Shown here: piece by piece, positions 34,941 to 45,560 of the stretch | Layout of the letters: the number at the start of each line of letters is the position of its first letter | Numbering within the stretch: position 1 is the stretch's first letter | Position numbers and translations under genes: made by a program | Source: Epiperipatus broadwayi | Lineage: Eukaryota > Onychophora > Udeonychophora > Euonychophora > Peripatidae | DNA: 64,000 nt | Assembly: GCA_028023455.1 (NCBI GenBank) | Contig: JAQFVV010006221.1 | Location: 393,001-457,000, forward strand | Reading direction: 5' to 3' | Notes under the pieces: model-generated | Told to the model about the DNA's origin: nothing | Database searches by the model: none | What the model saw: only the letters and a program-made list of their open reading frames with translations

Positions 34941-37461
34941 TGTGACAGTCAGTTTTAAATGACTGCCACAAAGTTGACTGCAAGCATTAGTTGCAGTCCA
35001 AACAAATGTACGTATTATAATAAAAGGAGTGGTCTGTGCAGGTATATTTCTCTGTTGCTTACACACACACTATATTTAAAATAAATAGGATGAATGGTGA
35101 TAATACGCCTATAAATAAACAAATGCGGACACCACATATAAATATGTATTTTGCTGTTAATAAATGCTATATGTTTTTTATTTATGATATGAATAAATAT
35201 GGCAGAGGGTTAAAGAAATTCTTATGGGAAACTGAAATGTATTTGCAAATAACCCAACAGTAAACATATTTTATTTTATTTTAGATTTTAGATTCTCAAA
35301 TGTTGTATTTTTTTTTCTGTTGCTTGTTGAATATTCTTTTTGGAAAACTCAAAAACAATTTTTATGTGACAACAAGTATACAGTTTTATAATTTTTTTTT
35401 TTTTACAACTTAATGTTCATGACCGCAGGCAAGCCAATGACCTCTTTCTTTTATCGTATAATGTTTTTGGAAAACAAGTGTAGAAATTGTATCAGTGGTT
35501 ATTCGGCTTGACACCTATTCAAAATTATTTAATTAGATAAATGTAATTTTACTTTATTGTTTAAAGAAATCAAGGGATTGGAATTTAAATGGTCTGTGAA
35601 ATTCTGAAATTAATTAAAAGATAGCTAAAATTAAATCCATTGTTTGGAATTGTTTAATTAAAAACAGAAATGTAAAAGCAATAACTTGTGGAGGGGATGA
35701 GAGAATACACCCTGTAATGGGGGGGGATATATAAAGGCTGGTCAGGTGAAATTTAATTAGTTAGCTGGGTTACATTGGTTGATACTCACACGGGCACTCT
35801 TACCCGTTAGCAGTATAGTTTCCGGAGTGTACTGACAAAAAAAAAAGAAAAAGAATTATGAGTGTAAAAACTATTTATTCGGAATGCTGAACGTATTTTA
35901 AAAGGCGCAGACCAAGAAATATGATATTCATTGACTGAAAAAGAAAAATACAATTGAAATTTAAGCTAATGTTTTATATCGCTAAGGAAATGGAATCAGG
36001 ATTTATTCGTGATTCTGCAATGGATATGGAGTAGAAACCAAGTTCGGTACATTCGCACAGCTCGGAGTCCTACATAGCCATCCAGTGATGTGACTTTCCA
36101 TTTCTGAAAGTGTAGCTGCTATGGACAATTTGCCAACCTCCATATAGGCCCTGTGAAGTAATCACCTGCACAGCAGATATATATCGCCCTCAAAATCATA
36201 GCCCGGAGAAGAACGAAGACTTCGGGAAGTATTATTTATGTTTTTTATATATATATTTTTTTTTTATGTCTTATTATGAGTAATTCGTCATTTGACTTAA
36301 ATTGCTATTATTAAATGAGCCAATGAATTGCGTAATTCAGTCATAAATATTTTGTTTGTAATTTTAACGTAAAGCTTCACGTAATTCATTGGAGTATCTA
36401 AATAAATTATAAAAGAATCGATAAAGTAAATATGAAATATTTCAAAATAGTTAAATAGAAATAATTGGGTGGTTTGGTCATTGGATGTATGTGTTTCGCT
36501 TTGAAATAATAGAAAATTTATTCCATCCGCTAAGTGCAGGATTGTTTTTATAAGGAATAAAAGTATGTAAGACAGTGTTCCAAATAATTATTATTGTCCG
36601 CTACGGGCAGGACTCATATTATGGAACTTTTAAGATTAAAATTGTAGTTTAGCACGAGTTTGTTCCCCGAGTAAATTTATTCCATCCGCTAAGTGCAGGA
36701 TTGTTTTCATAAGGAATAAAAGTGTGTACGAAAGTGTTCCAAATAATTATTATTGTCCGCCACGTGCAGGACTCAGATATTGGAACACTTAAGATTCTAC
36801 TATCATTAACTCGTGGCTAACTCATTTTTTTTGTATTATTATGAAACATGTACATACCATGGCCAATACACATTGTTTTATAAGAAATTTTGTTTTGAGT
36901 TTAAAGTGTAAGCAGGGGAGAATTTCAGACCATTCCTTTCCCATTCATGAAACTTTAAAATTTATTATACGCTTGAATTTTAATTACTATCGTTTATGTG
37001 TGTGTTTATTATTTTGTAAATATTTATATAATCATAGAGGGCTTAATAAATTTAATATCTAATTTTAAAGTATGGAGTTGTGCTGTGTATTTGATAATGA
37101 TATTAGTGTTTGACCTTTTCTGTTAACGAAGCAACAAACCACCATCCCGAGATCATGAGTTGATTGAGCTAGTCAGGGATTAAACTTACCGGGATCGGGA
37201 ATCATTCGTTAGGCATTCACTTTCTATTGATTTTTTATAAGAGATTATAGCTCTTTACTTATTACATGATCATATCCCTTAGGCAGGGGAGCAATCTCTT
37301 TCTTAAGGTGGCGCGTAAAGGTTGCAGTAAACGAACCTTTCAAAGGTATGATTATAGTAATGTATATTTTGGATGCCTTTGAATATTTCTTAATTGCTGC
37401 TCGATCTCAGAAAATGCATGTCATGCTCAATGCGGTATAGAGAGAGGCAGCGACCGTTACA
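34941..37461 (+). repeat. 5' LTR of LTR-B
   Basis: 2521 bp, TGTGACAGTC...CGACCGTTACA. Contains a TATA box (TATATAAAG, 35728-35736) and an internal direct repeat of about 158 bp (from about 36520 and about 36678, ATTCCATCCGCTAAGTGCAG). Two short frames, 35036-35263 and 36841-37062, are conserved in both LTRs merely because the LTRs are nearly identical. Confidence 0.93.
35728..35736 (+). promoter_or_regulatory. TATA box in the LTR-B 5' LTR
   Basis: TATATAAAG follows a G run and lies about 0.8 kb into the LTR, followed about 25-35 bp later by TTAGTTAGC. This is the best candidate for the U3/R promoter of LTR-B; the same box is at 40430-40438 in the 3' LTR. Confidence 0.5.
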
Positions 37462-37467
37462 GAAAAA

Positions 37468-37485
37468 TGGCGTCCAACGTGTTAT
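37468..37485 (+). promoter_or_regulatory. Candidate primer-binding site of LTR-B
   Basis: TGGCGTCCAACGTG begins six bases after the 5' LTR end and starts with TGG, complementary to a tRNA CCA terminus. The priming tRNA was not identified. Confidence 0.6.
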
Positions 37486-37985
37486 TGGGCACGATGCAAT
37501 TCGTATGCACATAAGTTAATAGTGGAGGTCACAGCCGTGTTATATAAATAATAAATGGAATAGAAAAATTATTAGTATTTTCTTAATAGGAGAGGTTTGG
37601 GCAGATAGCAAGTTACATTGAGAATAAAAAAAAGGGAAAGTAATAAATAAACATATACTAGCTATATATAAATGGCAAACAAATTAGGGGGAGCTAAGTG
37701 CGAATGTACCGAGATTTAATAAAAAAAGAAATAAATAAATAGAATACTTTGCTAGCGTTGAGTTTTAATAACAAATAAATAAACAAAATACTTTGTAAGA
37801 AATAAATAAAATACTTTGTTAACATTTAGATATAGTAAAGAGTGAAATAGATAACTAGAATACTTTGTTATAAATACACAGAATACCTTGTTAGCGTCTA
37901 GATATTGTAAAGAAAGAACGGTTTACCGAAAGAACTAATAAATAGTATTTATTCATGTGGACCAGATCATTTACAAAAAAAAAAA

Positions 37986-39263
37986 ATGGATGAGCAAAAA
38001 TTAGATAAAAAGGATGAAGAAAGTCGAGATATAGAGCAGGAAAGCAATGTAGAAACAGAAGGCAATGAGCAAAATAGAATAGAATCTGAAATGGAAAAAA
38101 ACTTAATAAATATAATGGTGGACTTTATGAAAGAAATGAGAGAAGAAATAGCCAAGATAACACCCCAAATAGAAGATCTAAGAAAAGATATGGAAAAACG
38201 AATGGAAGACTTGTCCCAGAGGATATGCAGTGTGGAGGAGGAAACGGTACAAAAATTGGAAATAAGAGTCCAAAATAAGGAAGCGATAGCACAGGGCAGC
38301 AATGACAAACATGAACAGGAGGCTAATAATGAAACATTTTATACTCATGCGACAGAAGGTGATATAGATAGTAAAGGAGGAAATGATAATTTGAAGATAG
38401 TAGTGAGGGAAAACGAACAGAAAGTAAGAGAGGGTGAAAATAGTCAGCAGCAAGGTAGAAATAAAATAGAAAAAAATAATGCAGATACAGTAGCAGGGAA
38501 GTCAGTAGAAAGAGATAGCACCTATACTAATTTACCAAATATAAACCAATTTCTAAAGATAGGAGTGTTCGAAGGGCAGACAAGTGAGGCTCCGATAGAA
38601 CATCTTAATAGTTTAGAAAAGTATTTTAGAATAAATAGGATGGATGATGCTAGCCAGTTAATAATATCATACAGCCATCTCCAAGGGGATGCTCGTGCAT
38701 GGTGGGAATCACTGTTTCACCACCCAAACACGTACGAAGAATATAAAAAGGCTTTGCTGCGAAACTTTTGGAGTGACGAAAGACAAGAGATGGTATTATA
38801 CCAAATAATGCAAGAAAAATATAAAATGGGTGGAGGTGAGAGTTACTCAAAGTTCTTCAGAAGACAAGTGGCCAAGCTCCGGACTTTAGAAGCCTGCCAT
38901 ATATCTGAGGGCCAGATCGTCAGAATAATATGGCACAATTTACCGTTCCGTATCAAACAAATGCTTTTAACGGCAAATATTAACTCAATAGAACAGCTAG
39001 CAGATTTACTAAATAGAATCGATACAACCCAACAAAACAAACCTACGGATAAGGCTAGAGAAAACATGGGTATAAACTCCATAAACGGGCATGGTAATGT
39101 CCAAAGACAAGTGTATTGGCATAGAAAGGCTAGGCATAGGAGTAGAAGTCCTGAAACATATGTTAAGCGTACAGAAAGCAACGGTGACGACAATGGACAT
39201 AAATACGGAAAAGGAAAGGGATACAGATCTCCATCACCTAGACCAGGACCGAGTAAAAATTAG
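37986..39263 (+). CDS. gag: Gag protein of LTR-B (Ty3/gypsy-type capsid domain)
   Basis: Intact 425-codon frame. Residues 1-110 are acidic with a predicted coiled coil (MVDFMKEMREEIAKI onward). About residues 185-345 match the retrotransposon Gag capsid family: GVFEGQTSEAPIEHLNSLEK, then LQGDARAWWESL (the conserved A--WW), YEEYKKALLRNFW and a SKFFRRQVAKLR segment. The C-terminus is basic and SR/SP-rich (HRKARHRSRSPE, RSPSPRPGPSKN) with no CCHC zinc knuckle. It forms virus-like particles in related elements; here it is the only product. The start ATG lies after an A run. The lack of any downstream protease or RT, and of a frameshift site, shows that this is not a truncated Gag-Pol. Confidence 0.9.
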   Translation: MDEQKLDKKDEESRDIEQESNVETEGNEQNRIESEMEKNLINIMVDFMKEMREEIAKITPQIEDLRKDMEKRMEDLSQRICSVEEETVQKLEIRVQNKEAIAQGSNDKHEQEANNETFYTHATEGDIDSKGGNDNLKIVVRENEQKVREGENSQQQGRNKIEKNNADTVAGKSVERDSTYTNLPNINQFLKIGVFEGQTSEAPIEHLNSLEKYFRINRMDDASQLIISYSHLQGDARAWWESLFHHPNTYEEYKKALLRNFWSDERQEMVLYQIMQEKYKMGGGESYSKFFRRQVAKLRTLEACHISEGQIVRIIWHNLPFRIKQMLLTANINSIEQLADLLNRIDTTQQNKPTDKARENMGINSINGHGNVQRQVYWHRKARHRSRSPETYVKRTESNGDDNGHKYGKGKGYRSPSPRPGPSKN

Positions 39264-39623
39264 GATATCAATGTAGACAATCATTGGACATTACGATTAA
39301 TAGATGTGTATGTATATATTCTTTAAGATTTTGATTTTCGTTTTCTAATGACACAACTGTATATATATAGTTAAGTATAAACTAATATTTTTTTTTTTGT
39401 TACATATATAATAAACTAGTATATTCATTAGTATTAGATATAAATTAGTATATCCCTTAAGATTTTTATTTTCATTATTAATAACACAATCGTATATAGT
39501 CAAATATAAACTAATATTTCTTTTTAAATTGTAATGAACCAGTATATTCATCAATAATATTAAATATAAGTGAAAGTAATTTAATATAGACTTTAAATGG
39601 TTAACCCATTTAGAAGTCTCATT

Positions 39624-39635
39624 AAGGGAGGGGGG
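39624..39635 (+). promoter_or_regulatory. Polypurine tract of LTR-B
   Basis: AAGGGAGGGGGG sits three bases upstream of the 3' LTR, the normal site for plus-strand priming. Confidence 0.8.
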
Positions 39636-39638
39636 TAT

Positions 39639-42152
39639 TGTGACAGTCAGTTTTAAATGACTGCCACAAAGTTGACTGCAAGCATTAGTTGCAGTCCAAA
39701 CAAATGTACGTATTATAATAAAAGGAGTGGTCTGTGCAGGTATATTTCTCTGTTGCTTACACACACACTATATTTAAAATAAATAGGATGAATGGTGATA
39801 ATACGCCTATAAATAAACAAATGCGGACACCACATATAAATATGTATTTTGCTGTTAATAAATGCTATATGTTTTTTATTTATGATATGAATAAATATGG
39901 CAGAGGGTTAAAGAAATTCTTATGGGAAACTGAAATGTATTTGCAAATAACCCAACAGTAAACATATTTTATTTTGATTTTATTTTATTTTAGATTCTCA
40001 AATGTTGTATTTTTTTTTTCTGTTGCTTGTTGAATATTCTTTTTGGAAAACTCAAAAACAATTTTTATGTGACAACAAGTATACAGTTTTATAATTTTTT
40101 TTTTTTACAACTTAATGTTCATGACCGCAGGCAAGCCAATGACCTCTTTCTTTTATCGTATAATGTTTTTGGAAAACAAGTGTAGAAATTGTATCAGTGG
40201 TTATTCGGCTTGACACCTATTCAAAATTATTTAATTAGATAAATGTAATTTTACTTTATTGTTTAAAGAAATCAAGGGATTGGAATTTAAATGGTCTGTG
40301 AAATTCTGAAATTAATTAAAAGATAGCTAAAATTAAATCCATTGTTTGGACTTGTTTAATTAAAAACAGAAATGTAAAAGCAATAACTTGTGGAGGGGAT
40401 GAGAGAATACACCCTGTAATGGGGGGGGATATATAAAGGCTGGTCAGGTGAAATTTAATTAGTTAGCTGGGTTACATTGGTTGATACTCACACGGGCACT
40501 CTTACCCGTTGGCAGTATAGTTTCCGGAGTGTACAGACAAAAGAAAAAGAATTATGAGTGTAAAAACTATTTATTCGGAATGCTGAACGTATTTTAAAAG
40601 GCGCAGACCAAGAAATATGATATTCATTGACTGAAAAAGAAAAATACAATTGAAATTTAAGCTAATGTTTTATATCGCTAAGGAAATGGAATCAGGATTT
40701 ATTCGTGATTCAGCAATGGATATGGAGTAGAAAACAAAGTTCGGTACATTCGCACAGCTCGGAGTCCTACATAGCCATCCAGTGATGTGACTTTCCATTT
40801 CTGAAAGTGTAGCTGCTATGGACAATTTGCCAACCTCCATATAGGCCCTGTGAAGTAATCACCTGCACAGCAGATATATATCGCCCTCAAAATCATAGCC
40901 CGGAGAAGAACGAAGACTTCGGGAAGTATTATTTATGTTTTTATATTTTTTTTTTTATGTCTTATTATGAGTAATTCGTCATTTGACTTAAATTGCTATT
41001 ATTAAATGAGCCAATGAATTGCGTAATTCAGTCATAAATATTTTGTTTGTAATTTTAACGTAAAGCTTCACGTAATTCATTGGAGTATCTAAATAAATTA
41101 TAAAAGAATCGATAAAGTAAATATGAAATATTTCAAAATAGTTAAATAGAAATAATTGGGTGGTTTGGTCATTGGATGTATGTGTTTCGCTTTGAAATAA
41201 TAGAAAATTTATTCCATCCGCTAAGTGCAGGATTGTTTTTATAAGGAATAAAAGTATGTAAGACAGCGTTCCAAATAATTATTATTGTCCGCTACGGGCA
41301 GGACTCATATTATGGAACTTTTAAGATTAAAATTGTAGTTTAGCACGAGTTTGTTCCCCGAGTAAATTTATTCCATCCGCTAAGTGCAGGATTGTTTTCA
41401 TAAGGAATAAAAGTGTGTATGAAAGTGTTCCAAATAATTATTATTGTCCGCCACGTGCAGGACTCAGATATTGGAACACTTAAGATTCTACTATCATTAA
41501 CTCGTGGCTAACTCATTTTTTTTTTATTATTATGAAACACGTACATACCATGGCCAATACACATTGTTTTATAAGAAATTTTGTTTTGAGTTTAAAGTGT
41601 AAGCAGGGGAGAATTTCAGACCATTCCTTTCCCATTCATGAAACTTTAAAATTTATTATACGCTTGAATTTTAATTACTATCGTTTATGTGTGTGTTTAT
41701 TATTTTGTAAATATTTATATAATCATAGAGGGCTTAATAAATTTAATATCTAATTTTAAAGTATGGAGTTGTGCTGTGTATTTGATAATGATATTAGTGT
41801 TTGACCTTTTCTGTTAACGAAGCAACAAACCACCATCCCGAGATCATGAGTTGATTGAGCTAGTCAGGGATTAAACTTACCGGGATCGGGAATCATTCGT
41901 TAGGCATTCACTTTCTATTGATTTTTTATAAGAGATTATAGCTCTTTACTTATTACATGATCATATCCCTTAGGCAGGGGAGCAATCTCTTTCTTAAGGT
42001 GGCGCGTAAAGGTTGCAGTAAACGAACCTTTCAAAGGTATGATTATAGTAACGTATATTTTGGATGCCTTTGAATATTTCTTAATTGCTGCTTGATCTCA
42101 GAAAACGCATGTCATGCTCAATGCGGTATAGAGAGAGGCAGCGACCGTTACA
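39639..42152 (+). repeat. 3' LTR of LTR-B
   Basis: 2514 bp, near-identical to the 5' copy. Differences seen include small indels near 39972-39995 and 40540, and single substitutions such as CCCGTTGGCAG for CCCGTTAGCAG. TATA box at 40430-40438. Confidence 0.93.
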
Positions 42153-42610
42153 CTAGTTTTACATTAACACAAATCTTATATTTTACTAATCAATGATCAT
42201 TTTCTCTGTTGAACTTAATACATTACAATCTTGAAATACATATTTTCTGTTAGTCAAAATATAATCCAATTCTGCTGTATCTTCATTTAGATGCAGCCAT
42301 GGCCATTCCCCTTTAACATTTTTTTAAAATAAATAATTCATAACATAAATTTTTTCTTTTCTGCAAATTGCATAAGTCTATGTCCTCTCTTACTTCTATC
42401 ATCATAATCAAATTTACCTACAACACCTTCTTTCAATTGTTTACCAATTCTAGCATTAAAATTATTGATGACAATTTTAAAATATCGTTTGGTATGATCA
42501 AGTCTTTTGTACATCCATATAAAAATCCTCTACTTCTTCATCACAATGAGAACTTGTTGGAACATAAACCTAAATTATCTGCATTTGGTATTGTAACGGT
42601 ATACATATGC
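42153..42610 (-). pseudogene. RTE retrotransposon: endonuclease part (middle piece of the split element)
   Basis: Minus strand. Encodes the APE-type endonuclease with VYVPTSSHCDEEVEDFY, NNFNARIGKQLKEGVVGKF (GDFNA motif with D to N change), SKRGHRLMQFA, then a W-LDYILTN block, and ends INVKL at the junction with the LTR retrotransposon. The reading frame resumes across the LTR element at 34940 (ERQKLLRKT), using the CTAG target duplication, which proves the two pieces were one. Stops and a frameshift present. Confidence 0.85.
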
Positions 42611-42689
42611 CATTACATTATATTAAAATAGGAAAAAATCATAAATAAAGATTGATTTATTAAAAACATAAAAATGGAAAATTAAAATA

Positions 42690-43739
42690 CACCGGGGTCT
42701 CTTTTTATACGATAGATAGGTTCCTCAGAAAACACGCGCAAATGAAATCGCGCAAAAATAGACGTAACTTACATTGAAAAAAGGGGGGATGCGGTCTGTG
42801 ATTTTTCAAAATTTGCGTAAAAGCAAAGTACCAACGTAAAATTACTTTAAAATTCGCGCAAAAAAAATAAGGAAATAAAATATGACTAATAAAAAATTTC
42901 AAATTTGAAAAAAATTGATACAAGACAAACTTTTTTTAACTATAATATTTAATTTTATTCAAAATAATATATTTTTATGCATAATTTACAGTACAGTAAT
43001 TTATATTTTTTTATACACGTTTTAATTATTATAGCTATTTGCTGAAAACACGTTCGTTTGCAAACAACTAGCGCCAACTTCACACTCATGTTGTGTCAAT
43101 GGTTTTCTGGTGACAACGTAATTAATCTTCGAGACGATTTTATTGTTTATGAAACTAACAACTAAAAATTAAATTTTTATTTTTGTCTTTAATTTTCAAT
43201 TCCGTTTAAAAATCAAATTTCACATCACATTATTTCAAGTCACCGTAATTTTTAAATTGTTAATTACATTTAAAAATCAGATTTTAATTTTTAATTGTCA
43301 AATTTAATTGTGCCCACTGCTATTACTGACCTTTTAAAAATAAACTTGTGGACACTAAATGATTAATAATTGATTACGTTTTTTTTTAAAAAGCAAAAAC
43401 AGAATGTGATTTAAAATGCAAAATTAACACACACAATGTTTGAACAAATTTACATTATAATCTTGTAAAATTTAATGTGTGCATACATAAAATGTGGAAA
43501 TCATGATTTTAATTTCATTATTGCATAAAATCTTACTATTATAAAGCACTGAAAATATTGAAATTACTAAGTTGAAAGTCAAATTCCAATAATGTGCTAT
43601 TACTTTCAATATAACATAAGTGCGTGAAATTTATTATTTAAAGTAATAGCGCAATATAGGAGTTCGACTTCCGGTGAAACACAAATCGCGTAACTTCAAA
43701 ATCGTGTTAAATAAGTCCACGTAAAAAGAGACCCAGGTG
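42690..43739. mobile_element. MITE-like DNA element with CACC(G/T)GGGTCTCTTTTTA inverted repeats
   Basis: The left end CACCGGGGTCTCTTTTTA (42690-42707) and the reverse complement of the right end CACCTGGGTCTCTTTTTA (43722-43739) match at 17 of 18 positions. Subterminal CGCGCAAA/TCGCGTAA motifs recur at both sides. 1050 bp, no coding sequence. I could not define a TSD, so the superfamily is open. It lies within the larger insertion splitting the RTE endonuclease. Confidence 0.7.
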
Positions 43740-45244
43740 CACTTATTTAACTTATATATCATCGCACAAATGGAAAACTTAAAAAAAAAGGGTATTTAAA
43801 AGTAAGTTAATGCAGAAAAAAATAAAGATCTACAGATTAATTAATATAAAAGAAAATAGAAAAATGTTGATTAATTTCTATTTGAAAATCATGTTTAAAT
43901 CTTAGTGAATGGAAATGATTGAAATATAATTGAATGTAAAGCAAACTAGCCCTTGGGGCACTTATCCGTAGAATTTGTGATAAGGGAGGCCAGAAAATAT
44001 AAAAGACGAAATAATGAAATCTAGTGATGAATCAGACTATTAAGCTATGTATGACAGGCAGATGTATTGCAGACTCCATGATGTAGGAATCTTGCAATAG
44101 ATTTAGTTTCCCTTGCATGCACCAGCTGAGGCAGCCTTTCTGGACAGAATGAATGGCAAGTGGTGACTTAGTTTCCAAGGACAATCTATAAAATGAGATC
44201 ACAAGGATGGACTTCCATAAATCTGCGGGATTCATAAAGATGGCCTTCAAATCTACTGCGTAAAGTATGAACTTTAAATGAACTCTTATCTGGCAGTAAA
44301 AGAACTCTAAACCAATTAATAATTTTTTTTATGTGTGTATAACATTTGATTTAATCATTTCCAGTTTTCTTTTTTGTTTGTTAACTAAATTATTAAATTT
44401 AATGTTGGATATAGATAGCTGCATAGATTCGTTAAAGTTTGTTAGTTTAAAAGGAGTTAATTTCAGACTATTTGTTTCATGGTTGAGTCGATGCTAGTGG
44501 AGGGATGTATGTGTTTATATCAATGTAATGTGAAGTGTGTTAGCATGCAGGGGCACCATGCCTAAATGAATGTATGGCCCAGAAGTCCTAGACATCGTGT
44601 TGCAATGAACGCAGACGTATTCCCTGCGACATTGATCTCCGTTCGCTCTATGGATAGACTATAAGATGACAAGGACCGCTCTCCCTCCATACGAAGCATT
44701 TCTTTTTTAATGTTTTATATATATATATGAATCCTTCGCTGTACTGGACGAGGATCATTTCTTTTAAATAAGACGCACATTCCGGTCAGTGTAGTTTTAT
44801 GCTAGCATCTTCATATTGCATTGGTTGTGTCTGTATATCAGGAAATGAGCTTTGGTTTAGCTACGAACTTTTAGCCTAAGGTTAAATGTTTTGAAAAGTT
44901 TTTAATTGTGTAGTCTATGTAGCCTATCTATGCTCAACATTCTAAAATAAAATTATATAAACTGTCCATCTGTGCGGAAAATAACAAATTAAAACAATAT
45001 TAATTCATTCCTCAAAATTTATATATGTGCGTAAATAAATGTTTGTGATTATTATTGGCAGTGGCAATATGTTTTAAATAAGTTATGTTAAATCTCAGCT
45101 ACTCCTTGAGCTCAACGAACAGGGCATAATGGTCAATAAAATAAAAGTAGAATCTTAACAAAAAGTATCTGCCTACATTATAAATTTTCTAGGGTCAAAT
45201 AGCCTAGTGTCGCTCTGTATGGCAGATAGTGAAAGAGCATCTTC
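43740..45244. other. Unclassified insert, locally less AT-rich
   Basis: Lies between the TIR element and the RTE 5' piece. Around 44470-44900 the sequence is visibly richer in G and C than its surroundings (for example GGGGCACCATGCC, GACCGCTCTCCCTCC). No frame has recognisable motifs. It may belong to the mobile element that split the RTE. Confidence 0.4.
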
Positions 45245-45560
45245 CCCGACCGTTATAGTATCTATTATTAAGTTGAATAATTAATCTTAGCACTCTCTTT
45301 GATACACCACTAATTTCCACAATGTTGTTGTTCTACTTTTTATTTAAATAAATTCTATTCCACATGGACTTTCAATCTTTGTGCCTTTGTAGTACAGTAC
45401 ATGTCCACTTCTTAAAAGTCAATTGCCTCTTCACCTTCTCTCCAAACTTCACAAAGTTCAATAATGTCCCATTTAATATTATAGCTTCTTCTCAAATTCT
45501 TGCAACCATCTTCATTTGAAAGTAATCTGCAGATGCAAGCACACCTAAATAAAAGGTCAT
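45245..45560 (-). pseudogene. RTE retrotransposon: endonuclease N-terminal piece
   Basis: Minus strand, with SNEDGCKNL and NIKWDIIELCEVWREGEEAI (the start of APE endonuclease, with the metal-binding Glu in LCEV), then YCTTKA and GVSKRVLRLIIQLNNRY after a stop and frame changes. The order on the minus strand (45.5, 42.6, 34.9, 32.9 kb) is that of one RTE, so this is most likely the 5' piece of the same copy, separated by a 2.6-kb insertion (about 42611-45244). The true 5' end is not defined. Confidence 0.72.

Larger units (their letters stand above)
34941..42152 (+). mobile_element. LTR-B: complete gag-only LTR retrotransposon
   Basis: 7212 bp: 5' LTR 34941-37461, internal 37462-39638, 3' LTR 39639-42152, with CTAG duplicated at 34937-34940 and 42153-42156. 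It inserted into the RTE endonuclease/RT linker. The LTRs differ at few positions, so the insertion is recent. The internal region has a primer-binding candidate, one intact gag ORF and a polypurine tract, but only 375 bp from gag stop to the 3' LTR, too little for pol. There is no sign of a pol remnant. This is the layout described in plants as terminal-repeat retrotransposons with GAG only. Confidence 0.93.

Noticed and set aside
36841-37062. 73-codon frame present in both LTR-B LTRs
   Set aside because: Conservation is explained by LTR identity; no domain or coding signature.
44032-44250. 72-codon minus-strand frame as a gene
   Set aside because: No recognisable domain; lies in an unclassified insertion.
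43920-45244. Solo LTR ending CGACCGTTATAG, like the LTR-B end
   Set aside because: The CGACCGTTATAG stretch reads on the minus strand as the end of an RTE endonuclease fragment, and no TSD or matching LTR start was found.
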